40,332 bases of DNA from an uncultured Collinsella sp. (lineage in GTDB: Bacteria; Actinomycetota; Coriobacteriia; Coriobacteriales; Coriobacteriaceae): NCBI GenBank assembly GCA_934668345.1, contig CAKUNE010000008.1:1-40332 (forward strand), read 5' to 3'. Both the position numbers and the translations under genes were made by a program. Positions within the stretch are counted from its first letter, which is position 1; each line of letters starts with the position of its first letter. A model generated the notes under the pieces. The model did no database searches. It saw only the letters and a program-made list of their open reading frames with translations, and was not told the origin of the DNA. Below, piece after piece: positions 1-10,084 of this stretch.

Positions 1-145
1 AAGGAGATATATTGCCAGACCGGAGGGGCGCCGGGGGCGGGAATCTGGGCGTACACATTTCCTACACAATTTGGGATCCGACTAACGTTTGCCGGCCGTT
101 AACTACCGCTCGCCGAGCATCTCTTTATATAAGGCAGTCTCATGG

Positions 146-1546
146 TTAAAGCGGATACGTTCCCCTAGCTAAAGCACAGCCAGCATCGAGCAACTCATCA
201 CGTTCTTCCACCGAGAACCCCTCGGCGTAGACGCGCACCACTGGTTCGGTCCCGCTAGGACGGACCAGCAGCCACGTGTCATCCTCGAATGCTAAACGCA
301 AGCCATCCATATGACTAACGTTTTGCGGCACCTTGCCACAAATCGACTTGGGGTTTACGCCCGGCAGCAGGGTTCGTAACGTTTCGGCATCTTCGGCCTC
401 AAGGCGCAAATCGCGTCGACCGTAACTCGTCTTACCAAAACTGTCCTCGAGCTGGTCGACCAGAACGCCCAAAGGCGCGTCCGTCTTTGCCATAAGCTCA
501 CACAGAATCAGACAGGCGAGGATTCCATCGCGCTCGGGCATATGAGCGGCGATGCCAATACCACCGGCCTCCTCACCGCCCATGAGGACACCGCCCTTTT
601 TCATTTCTGCCGCTATATATTTAAAACCCACAGGCTTGACGGTCACGCGGCAACCGAGCGCCTCGGCAATACGGCGTACGAGCGTCGAACACGAGAGATT
701 AACGACGATACGGCCCTCAAGATTGCGGAACTGCACGAGATCGCCCAGTACGAGCGCCATGATCTGATGTGGATGTATATATCTACCGCGCTCATCGACC
801 GCCCCAATGCGATCGGCATCGCCGTCGGTCACCAAACCGGCGCATGCCCCGTCCTCGACAACCGCACGTTCGCAGGCATCCACCCACGGCTCGACCGGGT
901 CGGGGCAAATATCCTCTTGACCGGATGCCTGTCCGGCATGTATCTCGTGGACCTCGACGCCAAGCTCGCGCAGCAGGTTGGCAAGATAGCCCTGGGCCGC
1001 ACCGCCCATGGGGTCAACTACCACACGCAGGTGGGCGGCTCGAATGGCCTCGGCATCGACAAACGATGCCACCGCCTGCATATAGTCAGGGATAATATCT
1101 GCGGTGCGGTAGCGTCCGTCGATCCCAATCGGCTCAGGAGCCATGGTATCTTCGAGCTCTTCGATGACATCCTGGTTGGCCGTCGAGCCGTCTCCCATGC
1201 GCAGCTTAAGGCACAGATAGCCCTGTGGATGATGGGACCCCGTCACCATGAGTGCGCCGCAGGCATCGCCGTCATATGCCGCCGCCCACGTAAGGGCAGG
1301 GGTCGGGACAGGCCGAGATGCGAGCACGGCGTCCAATCCGTGAGCCGCAAGCACGCCCGCCGCAAGCTCAGCGAACTCGTGCGCCTGGGGCCGGGTGTCG
1401 AATCCTATATATACCGTTTTGCCGGGATTGGTTTTTTGCCACAACTCGCCGACGGCATCGGCAATGCGGGCAACGTTGTCGGCGGTAAAGTCCTCGTCGA
1501 CGCGAGCGCGCCAACCGTCAGTTCCAAAATGAATTATCGCGCACAC
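146..1546 (-). CDS. Phosphohexomutase (phosphoglucomutase/phosphomannomutase family)
   Basis: This is an alpha-D-phosphohexomutase, which moves phosphate between C1 and C6 of a hexose phosphate through a phosphoserine. All four family loops are visible: the N-terminal FGTDGWR, the catalytic serine loop TGSHHP (usually TASHNP), the Mg-binding DGDADR and the sugar-binding GGEEAGG. The C-terminal phosphate loop RPSGTEP is also present. At about 466 residues it has normal four-domain length. I place the start at GTG 1546, because GAGG lies 9 nt upstream; an in-frame GTG at 1561 has no ribosome site. Substrate (glucose, mannose or glucosamine phosphate) cannot be told from sequence alone. The His in TGSHHP is a departure from the common motif. 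It stands alone, with the terminator of the next gene upstream. Confidence 0.88.
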   Translation of the reverse strand: MCAIIHFGTDGWRARVDEDFTADNVARIADAVGELWQKTNPGKTVYIGFDTRPQAHEFAELAAGVLAAHGLDAVLASRPVPTPALTWAAAYDGDACGALMVTGSHHPQGYLCLKLRMGDGSTANQDVIEELEDTMAPEPIGIDGRYRTADIIPDYMQAVASFVDAEAIRAAHLRVVVDPMGGAAQGYLANLLRELGVEVHEIHAGQASGQEDICPDPVEPWVDACERAVVEDGACAGLVTDGDADRIGAVDERGRYIHPHQIMALVLGDLVQFRNLEGRIVVNLSCSTLVRRIAEALGCRVTVKPVGFKYIAAEMKKGGVLMGGEEAGGIGIAAHMPERDGILACLILCELMAKTDAPLGVLVDQLEDSFGKTSYGRRDLRLEAEDAETLRTLLPGVNPKSICGKVPQNVSHMDGLRLAFEDDTWLLVRPSGTEPVVRVYAEGFSVEERDELLDAGCALARGTYPL

Positions 1547-1670
1547 GCGCAGACACCTCACAGTGTTTAGATCATGGTACGCATGAGGTATACCCGCAAC
1601 GCGTGTTCAGCAACCTGCCGGCACCGGCATTCACCATTTGGGCAAATGCTGCCGATGACGCACAGGCAAT

Positions 1671-1698
1671 AAAAAAACCGCCCCGTATGGAGCGGTTT
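1671..1698 (-). terminator. Rho-independent terminator after the methyltransferase
   Basis: Reading the minus strand, the hairpin AACCGCTCC-ATAC-GGGGCGGTT is followed at once by a run of seven T. It begins 6 nt after the stop codon of the homocysteine methyltransferase gene, so it ends the repressor-methyltransferase transcript. Confidence 0.85.
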
Positions 1699-1704
1699 TG
1701 AACC

Positions 1705-2598
1705 TTATATATCCAGTGCCTCGGCCATTGCCGCCGTGGTGATCGCCGTGGTTCCACAGCAACTGCCAACCATTGCGGCACCGGCATGTCTCCATTCGAT
1801 GCATGCGCGCGCGAAAGCTTCGGGGGTCTCGTGCCATACGGGGCCATCCTGAGTCTGGACCGGATCGCCCACGTTGGGACGCGCCGTGACGGGAGTAGTC
1901 GCCGATGCAACCATCCTGGGCACCGCCGCGTTCGCGGCCGCAAGCGAACAGCAATTAACACCAACCGAGTTTGCGCCGTGTTTTTCGGCGTACAAAACGG
2001 CTGCCTCGATGTTGAGGCCATCGCCCAACAGGTCGCCCTTATCGTCAACGACAAAACTCACCAGAACAGGCATGCCGTCGGCGGCATCTCGGGCGCCGGC
2101 AAGCATGGGCTGCAAATTACGGATAGACGTCACCGTCTCGATCAGCAGACCGTCAACACCAGCATTGAGCAAGGCGTGCGCCTGTTCGCGCGCAATGCCT
2201 CGGATCTCACGAAACTCGGCAGAGTCCTCGGCAAACCACTCAATACCGATCGGACCCATCGAGCCCAGCAGCAGCTGAGGGTGCGCCTGGCGGGCATCGT
2301 CGACGGCCCCGCGATTGACCTCCGCCACGGACGGCGCAATCTGGTCGTGTTTGAGGGCATAGCTTGATGCCTGAAAGGTATTGGTAATGAGTACCTGCGC
2401 GCCGGCGGCGACATACAAGCGATGGATACGAGAAACGGTCTGCGGCTCTGCCAGATTCCAAAACGCCGGTGGAATATCGGCAGCATCGTACTCACTCAAC
2501 AGAACACTGCCCATGGGGCCCTGCGCCAACAAGGTCTCGCTCGACAAGCGGCGCGTAAGCTCCTCGGCACCAAAGCGGTTGTAATAACTCGTATCCAT
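1705..2598 (-). CDS. mmuM: Homocysteine S-methyltransferase family protein
   Basis: The protein (297 aa) belongs to the Zn-dependent S-methyltransferase family (MmuM, BHMT, MetH N-terminal domain). These transfer a methyl group from S-methylmethionine, AdoMet or betaine to homocysteine to make methionine. The zinc ligands are visible: GVNCC near residue 216 and GSCCG at 280-281. The N-terminal half shows the barrel motifs ITNTFQAS (71-78) and LGSMGP (111-116). It starts 10 nt after the stop of the DtxR-type repressor, so the two are probably co-transcribed and the repressor may control methionine recycling. The methyl donor cannot be read from sequence. An ATATAT stretch directly precedes the ATG, leaving only a distant GAGGAA as ribosome site. 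Confidence 0.85.
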   Translation of the reverse strand: MDTSYYNRFGAEELTRRLSSETLLAQGPMGSVLLSEYDAADIPPAFWNLAEPQTVSRIHRLYVAAGAQVLITNTFQASSYALKHDQIAPSVAEVNRGAVDDARQAHPQLLLGSMGPIGIEWFAEDSAEFREIRGIAREQAHALLNAGVDGLLIETVTSIRNLQPMLAGARDAADGMPVLVSFVVDDKGDLLGDGLNIEAAVLYAEKHGANSVGVNCCSLAAANAAVPRMVASATTPVTARPNVGDPVQTQDGPVWHETPEAFARACIEWRHAGAAMVGSCCGTTAITTAAMAEALDI

Positions 2599-2608
2599 AT
2601 ATATCCCG

Positions 2609-3031
2609 CTATTCCTCGACGCTGATTCCCTGCTTTTCGAGATAGGCGAGCCAGCGGTTCATCGTGTCCTCGGATAGCGCATGCTCCATCATGCAGGCCT
2701 CGGAATCGGCTCGCTCAAATTCGACACCGAGCTCCTGAACCAAAAACGTGCGGACGAGGCGATGACGGTACCAGATAGCCGTGCCAACCTCGCGGCCGCG
2801 ATCGGTCAGGATGACCTTGCCGTAGTGCGATTGCTCGACAAGCTCGGATGCCTTGAGCGCCGAAACCGCTTTATTGACCGATGCCTTGGAGACGCCAAGG
2901 CGCTGCGCGATGTCGACCGATCGCACGCCGTTGGTTTCCCCCTCTTCGCTTTCAATGCGAACCATGCACTCCAAGTAGTCTTCGTTCGCCACCGTCAGAT
3001 GTAGTTCGCGCGAGCTATTTGTCGTATCCAT
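2609..3031 (-). CDS. DtxR/MntR-family metal-dependent transcriptional repressor
   Basis: This 140-residue protein has the DtxR layout. An N-terminal winged helix (about residues 10-75, recognition helix around RLGVSKASVNKAVSALK) is followed by a metal-binding and dimerisation domain carrying the conserved RHRLVRTFLVQELG and EACMMEHALSED segments. It lacks the C-terminal SH3-like domain, so it is a short MntR-like member that would bind Mn or Fe. I choose ATG 3031 because GGGACGGAAG stands just upstream; an earlier start at 3052 adds only seven residues. It is divergent from peptidase T. A 9-2-9 palindrome in the shared promoter overlaps its expected -35, fitting autoregulation. The exact metal is unknown. 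Confidence 0.85.
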   Translation of the reverse strand: MDTTNSSRELHLTVANEDYLECMVRIESEEGETNGVRSVDIAQRLGVSKASVNKAVSALKASELVEQSHYGKVILTDRGREVGTAIWYRHRLVRTFLVQELGVEFERADSEACMMEHALSEDTMNRWLAYLEKQGISVEE

Positions 3032-3062
3032 GATCTTCCGTCCCTTCTGCATTCAATGGCTG

Positions 3063-3113
3063 ATTCTACCCCATCCAAGCGTCGCGGTATGCCGTGGCAT
3101 ACCGTGCTAGAGT
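3063..3113. promoter_or_regulatory. Shared divergent promoter with palindromic operator
   Basis: An inverted repeat CGGTATGCC-GT-GGCATACCG lies at 3085-3104, between the divergent repressor and pepT genes. On the minus strand TAGAAT (3068-3063) is a good -10 for the repressor. On the plus strand TGCTAGAGT (3105-3113) looks like an extended -10 for pepT. In both directions the palindrome covers the expected -35 zone. That position suggests one operator repressing both genes, probably bound by the adjacent DtxR-type protein. Binding itself is inferred. Confidence 0.6.
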
Positions 3114-3151
3114 TCTTGTTGCACACGACGACCAAGATTGGAGCGGTCTTT

Positions 3152-4399
3152 ATGGAAAACACCACCACGAACCCCGACGTCCTTGAGCGCTTTTTGCGCT
3201 ACGTCCAGATCAATACGCAGTCGGAGGATGCAAACTGCGACCAGGTACCCTCGAGCGCCGTTCAGTTTGACCTTGCCAACGTGCTGGCTGAAGAGCTGCG
3301 CGAGCTTGGTGCGGAAGATGCCCACGTGACCGAGCACGCCTATGTCTGCGCGCATATCCCCGCAAGTGCGGGCGCTGAGGACAAGCCCGCCCTGGGCCTG
3401 ATCGCCCATCTCGACACCACCGAAGTTGCACCGGGCGCCGGCGTGAAGCCACACATCGTACACTACGAAGGCGGCAACCTGGTCTGCGGCACGGTTGACG
3501 GTAAGCCCGTTGCCATGAGTACTGCCAAGCTTCCCGCCCTGAACGACCTCGCGGGTGAGGACCTGGTCTGCAGCGATGGCACCACGCTGCTGGGCGCGGA
3601 CGACAAGGCAGGCGTCGCCGAGATCATGTCGCTTGTCGCGCGTATCGCTCAGGACCCCTCTCTGCCCCATCCCGCACTCGGCATTTGCTTCTGCCCTGAC
3701 GAGGAGATCGGTCACGGAGCCGAGCTGTTGGATATCGATACCTTTGGCTGCAAGTACGCCTACACGGTCGACGGCGGCCCCATCGGCGAGCTGGAGTGGG
3801 AGTGCTTTAACGCCGCCGAGGCGACCGTCCGCTTTGAGGGCCAGTCCATCCACCCGGGCGACGCCAAGGGCCGTATGGTCAACGCAGGCAATCTGTTCTG
3901 CGACTTCAACGCGTTGCTCCCCTACGTGCAGCGCCCGGAGTATACGGAAGGCTACGAGGGCTTTTATCACCTTGAGGGTGTATCTGCGACCGTCGATCAC
4001 GCCACAGCGCGCTATATCGTCCGCGACCATGACGCCGCCAAGTTCCAGCAGAAACTCGACCTTATTGATGCCGCCGCCTCGATGCTCAACCAGCGTCTGG
4101 GTGAGGAGCGCGTGACGGTCGAGATTAAGCAGCAGTATCGAAATATGGCCGAGATCGTTTGTGACTTTCCCGAGCTTATTGATGTTGCCAAGGAAGCCTA
4201 CCTTGCCTGCGGCGTTGAGCCCCAAGTGCTGCCGATTCGCGGCGGCACCGACGGCGCGCAGCTGTCGTTCCGCGGTCTGCCCTGCCCCAACCTTTCCACC
4301 GGCGGCTATTGCTACCACGGCGTCAACGAATTCGTCCCGGTCAGTTCGCTCGTCAAGATGACCGACGTGCTCCAGGAGCTCGTCGCCCGCTTTGCATAA
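3152..4399 (+). CDS. pepT: Peptidase T (tripeptide aminopeptidase)
   Basis: This M20B metallopeptidase (415 aa) releases the N-terminal residue from tripeptides in the cytosol. Two-zinc site residues are visible: HLDTT (H86, D88), the bridging Asp in GADDKAG (about 150) and the catalytic pair in PDEEIG (184-185). The C-terminal RGGTDGAQLSFRGLP and STGGYCYHG segments are typical of PepT. Start at ATG 3152: GGAG lies 8 nt upstream and the alignment with the family begins here. The longer frame from 3056 runs back through the operator and is unlikely to be translated. It is the only plus-strand gene in the first 35 kb and ends in a strong terminator. Confidence 0.95.
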   Translation: MENTTTNPDVLERFLRYVQINTQSEDANCDQVPSSAVQFDLANVLAEELRELGAEDAHVTEHAYVCAHIPASAGAEDKPALGLIAHLDTTEVAPGAGVKPHIVHYEGGNLVCGTVDGKPVAMSTAKLPALNDLAGEDLVCSDGTTLLGADDKAGVAEIMSLVARIAQDPSLPHPALGICFCPDEEIGHGAELLDIDTFGCKYAYTVDGGPIGELEWECFNAAEATVRFEGQSIHPGDAKGRMVNAGNLFCDFNALLPYVQRPEYTEGYEGFYHLEGVSATVDHATARYIVRDHDAAKFQQKLDLIDAAASMLNQRLGEERVTVEIKQQYRNMAEIVCDFPELIDVAKEAYLACGVEPQVLPIRGGTDGAQLSFRGLPCPNLSTGGYCYHGVNEFVPVSSLVKMTDVLQELVARFA

Positions 4400-4423
4400 G
4401 GAACTCGAACAATCTAGGTAAGC

Positions 4424-4464
4424 AAAACCGCCCCGTCCTCAAAATCGAGAACGGGGCGGTTTTT
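4424..4464 (+). terminator. Strong intrinsic terminator of pepT
   Basis: Perfect arms of 13 nt (AAAACCGCCCCGT and its complement) enclose a 14-nt loop, followed by a T run. A-rich sequence on the other side means it could also stop transcripts arriving from the right, so it may be bidirectional. Confidence 0.92.
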
Positions 4465-4487
4465 GGTGCAAGGGGAAATAGAAGTTA

Positions 4488-4525
4488 GGGACGTTCTTAA
4501 ACGACCAGTCAAACAAGACCGTCCC
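4488..4525. repeat. Short inverted repeat next to structured element copy 1
   Basis: The arms GGGACGTTCTT and AAGACCGTCCC pair with one mismatch around a 16-nt loop. It lies between the pepT terminator and the first copy of the 163-nt structured element. No protein is encoded here. Confidence 0.55.
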
Positions 4526-4537
4526 CAATGGCTACAT

Positions 4538-4700
4538 CGATGTTTTGGCAACGCCAGCGAGCGGGCCGCATTTGAGACAAGGTGACTTGAAACGAAAGGG
4601 CGCTGACCTTCTGGTCGCGCCCTTGAAGTTGAACGTCAGATTGTCCAAATGCGGCCCGCGCAGCGTCAAGCGGTTACGCGGTTTGGTAAAACCGCGTAAC
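4538..4700 (-). repeat. Structured 3'-end element, copy 1 (after LCP gene)
   Basis: This is the first of four related elements, directly after the TAA of the LCP gene. Read on the minus strand it opens with a perfect 12-bp hairpin (GTTACGCGGTTT, loop TACC). A conserved GACGCTGCGC linker follows, then a 14-bp stem (GCGGGCCGCATTTG) continued by GACAA/TTGTC. Inside is a hairpin with AAGGGCG/CGCCCTT and GACC/GGTC arms. It closes with the conserved GCTCGCTGGC and TTGCCAAAACATCG. Stem sequences differ wholly from copy 2 but pair equally well. There is no U-tract, so it is not a plain terminator. It may be a structured RNA or an ERIC-like palindromic repeat. Confidence 0.85.
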
Positions 4701-5936
4701 TTAGTAGTTGGCTTCGTAGCCGTTGCCGTCGCCGGTGGGCTCTTCGTAGTAGTCCGAATCGCTCGAATCGCTTGAGTCATCGGAATTGTCAGAGCTGACC
4801 GAAGAGGTTGCGGTACCGTTGGCGTAGTCATCGGAGGTGTTATTGCTCAGGTCGCCGATCGTGGAGCTGGAACCGTCGGAAAGGCCCATGGTGTTGGGGC
4901 CCTTGGGGTCCTTGCCGGCGTCAACGCGCTCCATCATTTCCTTGAGCTCGTCCTCGTAGACAAAGACATAGCTCACGCCGTCGATCATAGTGTCATCACC
5001 GGCGTACGAGGGCAGGTTGGCCGAGTAGATGCCGTCGACATCCATGCCGCGCATGGCGTTGACCGTAGACACGATATCCTGAACGCTCATATCGGTTACG
5101 AGCATATCGGACAGCGAATTGACTAGGCCAAAGATCTTCGTGGCATCGAAGTTATTGAGGATCTGGTTGGCAAGGGCGCCAAGCACCTGACGCTGGTGGC
5201 GCATGCGCGTGTAATCGCCGTCGGCATAGGTGTAGCGGCAACGGGCATAGGTAAGGGCGGTGGCGCCATCCATATGCTGCTGACCAGCGGTGATCTTAAT
5301 ATCAAGGTGCTCAGGGTCGTCGACATCGTCGGTTGCGTTAATGTCGATACCGCCAACCGAATCAATCAGCGCCTGCATTCCGTCGAAGCTGACCTCGGCA
5401 TAATGGGAAATCTGAACGCCGCACAGTTCGTTGACCGCCTCGACCATGGCCTCGGCGCAGCCAACGGTATGGCAGGCGTTGATCTTCATGGTCTCGCCCT
5501 TGTACACGACCTTGGTGTCGCGCGGAACGGAAATAAGCGTCGCCTGCTTCTGCGTGGGATCGATGCGTGCCAGGATAATCGAGTCGGCACGGTACGTATC
5601 CTCGCCCGGACGGCCGTCAGTGCCAAGAAGCAGCACGTAGAACGGATCCTTCGCCTCGTCGGTATCCACCAGAATCTTGCGCAGGTTGTCGGTAATGACA
5701 TTAGAATCGCCGAGCTTGCCCATAATGGTGGCAAACCACAGGCCGGCAGCGGTCGTGGCGCTCAGCAGCACACCGAGCACGGCGATAAGCGCCACGCGGC
5801 GAACGTTGTGGCTGCGACGACGCTGGCGAGCGCGCTCGGAATAGCGAGCCACGTTATCGCGACTGTAGATCTTGGCCTGCGCACCAGTTGAGGGTCTTCG
5901 GGTGGTGGTATCCGCGAGGGGCTTCTTGTTAAACAT
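4701..5936 (-). CDS. LytR-CpsA-Psr (LCP) family glycopolymer ligase
   Basis: LCP proteins attach teichoic acid or capsule-type polymers to peptidoglycan from the outer face of the membrane. The 411-residue protein has a basic cytoplasmic N-terminus, one membrane segment (VALIAVLGVLLSATTAAGLW, around residues 48-67) and an extracellular LCP domain. Domain hallmarks are LLLGTDGRPGE, DSIILARID, SVPRDT and the phosphate-binding Arg-rich stretch ARCRYTY...TRMRHQRQVL. The last 60 residues are a low-complexity Ser/Asp/Gly tail (SDNSDDSSDSSDSDYYEEP), likely a flexible wall spacer. I take ATG 5936; a TTG two codons upstream is possible. It follows murA by 12 nt, so the two envelope genes form an operon. 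Its 3' end carries structured element copy 1. Confidence 0.9.
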   Translation of the reverse strand: MFNKKPLADTTTRRPSTGAQAKIYSRDNVARYSERARQRRRSHNVRRVALIAVLGVLLSATTAAGLWFATIMGKLGDSNVITDNLRKILVDTDEAKDPFYVLLLGTDGRPGEDTYRADSIILARIDPTQKQATLISVPRDTKVVYKGETMKINACHTVGCAEAMVEAVNELCGVQISHYAEVSFDGMQALIDSVGGIDINATDDVDDPEHLDIKITAGQQHMDGATALTYARCRYTYADGDYTRMRHQRQVLGALANQILNNFDATKIFGLVNSLSDMLVTDMSVQDIVSTVNAMRGMDVDGIYSANLPSYAGDDTMIDGVSYVFVYEDELKEMMERVDAGKDPKGPNTMGLSDGSSSTIGDLSNNTSDDYANGTATSSVSSDNSDDSSDSSDSDYYEEPTGDGNGYEANY

Positions 5937-5948
5937 AGGCAACCTGTA

Positions 5949-7232
5949 TTAGTAGATAACGGGATCGGGGACGGTGGCATGCTCGACATGCGCGCCGAGC
6001 GCCTGCAGTTTCTCGACAAACTGCTCGTAGCCACGCTTGATGTGATGGATGGCCGAGACCTCGGTCGTACCGTCGGCGATCAGGCCGGCTACGACGAGGG
6101 CCGCACCTCCACGCAGGTCGGGCGAGGTAACCTGTGCACCCGAGAAGCCCTTGACACCATGAATCATGGCATGATGGCTCTCGATACGAATGTCGGCACC
6201 CATGCGCACCAGCTCAGAGGCAAACATAAAGCGATTCTCGAAGATGTTCTCGGTAATGACGGAGCTGCCGTCGGCGAGGGCGGAGAGCACCATAATCTGC
6301 GCCTGCATGTCGGTCGGGAAACCGGGGAACGGAAGCGTCTGGATATCGACCGGCTTGATGCGCTCGGCGCGATTCACGTGGACGCCATCATCGGTACGCT
6401 CGCAATCGATGCCCATGAGCTCCATCTTCTTGAGCACCATGCCCAAATGGATGGGGCAAAAACCCGTGACGTCGACACCGCGATCGTCGGCCATCAGCGC
6501 GCCGGCGACGATAAAGGTGCCGGCCTCGATGCGGTCGCCCACCACGCGATGGGTAACGGGATGCAGCTCTTCCACGCCTTCGATAGTCACGACGGGCGTG
6601 CCGGCACCGACGATCTTGGCGCCCATCTCGTTGAGCATGTTAGCAAGATCGACGATCTCGGGCTCGCGAGCGGCATTGTCGATAACCGTGGTGCCCTGCG
6701 CGCGCACGGAGGCCATGATGAGGTTCTCGGTGGCGCCGACACTGGCGAACTCGAGCGTGACGGTCGTGCCGCGCAGACCCTGGGGCGCACTGGCGTTGAT
6801 GTAGCCGTGGGCGGTATCGAACTCAACGCCCAAGGCCTCAAGACCCAAGATATGCATATCGATCTTGCGGGCGCCCAGGTTGCAGCCGCCGGGCATGGCG
6901 ATCTTGGCGCGATGGAAGCGGCCCAGCAGGGGCCCCATCACGGCGGTGGAAGCACGCATCTTGGCAACGAGCTCGTAGGGAGCCTCCCAAGAATCGACCT
7001 GAGAGGTATCGATCTCGAGCGTATGCTCGTCGAGAACATCGATCGTAGCGCCCATGCCCTTGAGCACCTTGCCCATTACGTGGACATCGGAGATATCGGG
7101 CACGTTCTGCAGCGTCGTCTTGCCCGGCGCCAGAAGCGTTGCCGCCATAAGTTTGAGCGCGGAGTTCTTGGCGCCCGAGACAGGCACGGAACCTCCGATG
7201 GCGTGGCCACCCTCAACGCGGATAATATCCAA
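5949..7232 (-). CDS. murA: UDP-N-acetylglucosamine 1-carboxyvinyltransferase
   Basis: MurA adds enolpyruvate from PEP to UDP-GlcNAc, the first committed step of peptidoglycan synthesis. The protein is 427 aa, the normal size. The N-terminal SGAKNSALK holds the substrate Lys/Asn, and PGGCNLGAR carries the catalytic Cys at 117, so this is the Cys-type enzyme expected to react with fosfomycin. Later motifs include LPFPGFPTDMQAQ and ENIFENRFM. The start is TTG 7232, with GAAAGGG about 6 nt upstream. That ribosome site lies directly after the T-tract of the ATP synthase terminator, so murA expression depends on read-through or on a promoter overlapping the hairpin. It leads into the LCP gene. Confidence 0.96.
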   Translation of the reverse strand: MDIIRVEGGHAIGGSVPVSGAKNSALKLMAATLLAPGKTTLQNVPDISDVHVMGKVLKGMGATIDVLDEHTLEIDTSQVDSWEAPYELVAKMRASTAVMGPLLGRFHRAKIAMPGGCNLGARKIDMHILGLEALGVEFDTAHGYINASAPQGLRGTTVTLEFASVGATENLIMASVRAQGTTVIDNAAREPEIVDLANMLNEMGAKIVGAGTPVVTIEGVEELHPVTHRVVGDRIEAGTFIVAGALMADDRGVDVTGFCPIHLGMVLKKMELMGIDCERTDDGVHVNRAERIKPVDIQTLPFPGFPTDMQAQIMVLSALADGSSVITENIFENRFMFASELVRMGADIRIESHHAMIHGVKGFSGAQVTSPDLRGGAALVVAGLIADGTTEVSAIHHIKRGYEQFVEKLQALGAHVEHATVPDPVIY

Positions 7233-7244
7233 GGTCTACCCTTT

Positions 7245-7284
7245 CAAAAAGCATGCCCGGGGTGGCTGGGCCATCCCGGGCATG
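7245..7284 (-). terminator. Intrinsic terminator of the ATP synthase operon
   Basis: On the minus strand the arms CATGCCCGGGATGG and CCACCCCGGGCATG pair over 14 positions with one wobble, around a 5-nt loop, and are followed by CTTTTTG. It comes 36 nt after the atpC stop and just before the murA ribosome site. Confidence 0.85.
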
Positions 7285-7320
7285 ATGTGTTCGCAAATGG
7301 TCGAACGCTAAATCGTTTGA

Positions 7321-7713
7321 CTATTGGGCAAGCTTGAGCTTACACCATGCGATTTCATTATAGAGGTAGGCGCGGCGTGCATCATCCTCCGACAAATTAC
7401 CCAGCTTCTCTTCAAAACCTTGAATATCAGCTTTAACCTTGCCGGCGTCGACGGTCGCCAAATCGCAAGCGCGCTCGGCGAGGACGGTCACGACATCGTC
7501 CGCAACCTGGGCATAGCCGCCGGCCACGGCAAACGTGTGGTCGACAGTGCCCATGGCCTTATCGGAAACGCGAACGTAACCGTGGTCGATCGTGCAGATT
7601 TCGCTGGAGTGAGCAGGCAGGACGCCAAACTCGCCATCCGTGGACGGAATCGACACAAACGCAGCGTCACCCTCATAGGCGCAGCTCACGGGGCACACGA
7701 TGCGGATACGCAT
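7321..7713 (-). CDS. atpC: ATP synthase F1 epsilon subunit
   Basis: The 130-residue epsilon subunit sits on the central stalk and links rotation to catalysis; its C-terminal helices can inhibit ATP hydrolysis. The beta-sandwich domain shows DGEFGVLPAHS, typical of the family, and the last 45 residues form the helical hairpin ending in KLKLAQ. It starts 3 nt after the atpD stop and is the last gene of the operon, followed by the terminator. Confidence 0.93.
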   Translation of the reverse strand: MRIRIVCPVSCAYEGDAAFVSIPSTDGEFGVLPAHSSEICTIDHGYVRVSDKAMGTVDHTFAVAGGYAQVADDVVTVLAERACDLATVDAGKVKADIQGFEEKLGNLSEDDARRAYLYNEIAWCKLKLAQ

Positions 7714-7716
7714 AAC

Positions 7717-10079
<2,363 letters not shown>

Positions 10080-10084
10080 AGGGC

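Noticed and set aside
542..1570. Long plus-strand open frame opposite the phosphohexomutase gene
   Set aside because: It is antisense to a gene with all family motifs and its product has no recognisable domain.
4538..4700. Structured element as an integron attC site
   Set aside because: No integrase gene or cassette layout is present, and the conserved ends do not match the GTTRRRY/RYYYAAC core sites.
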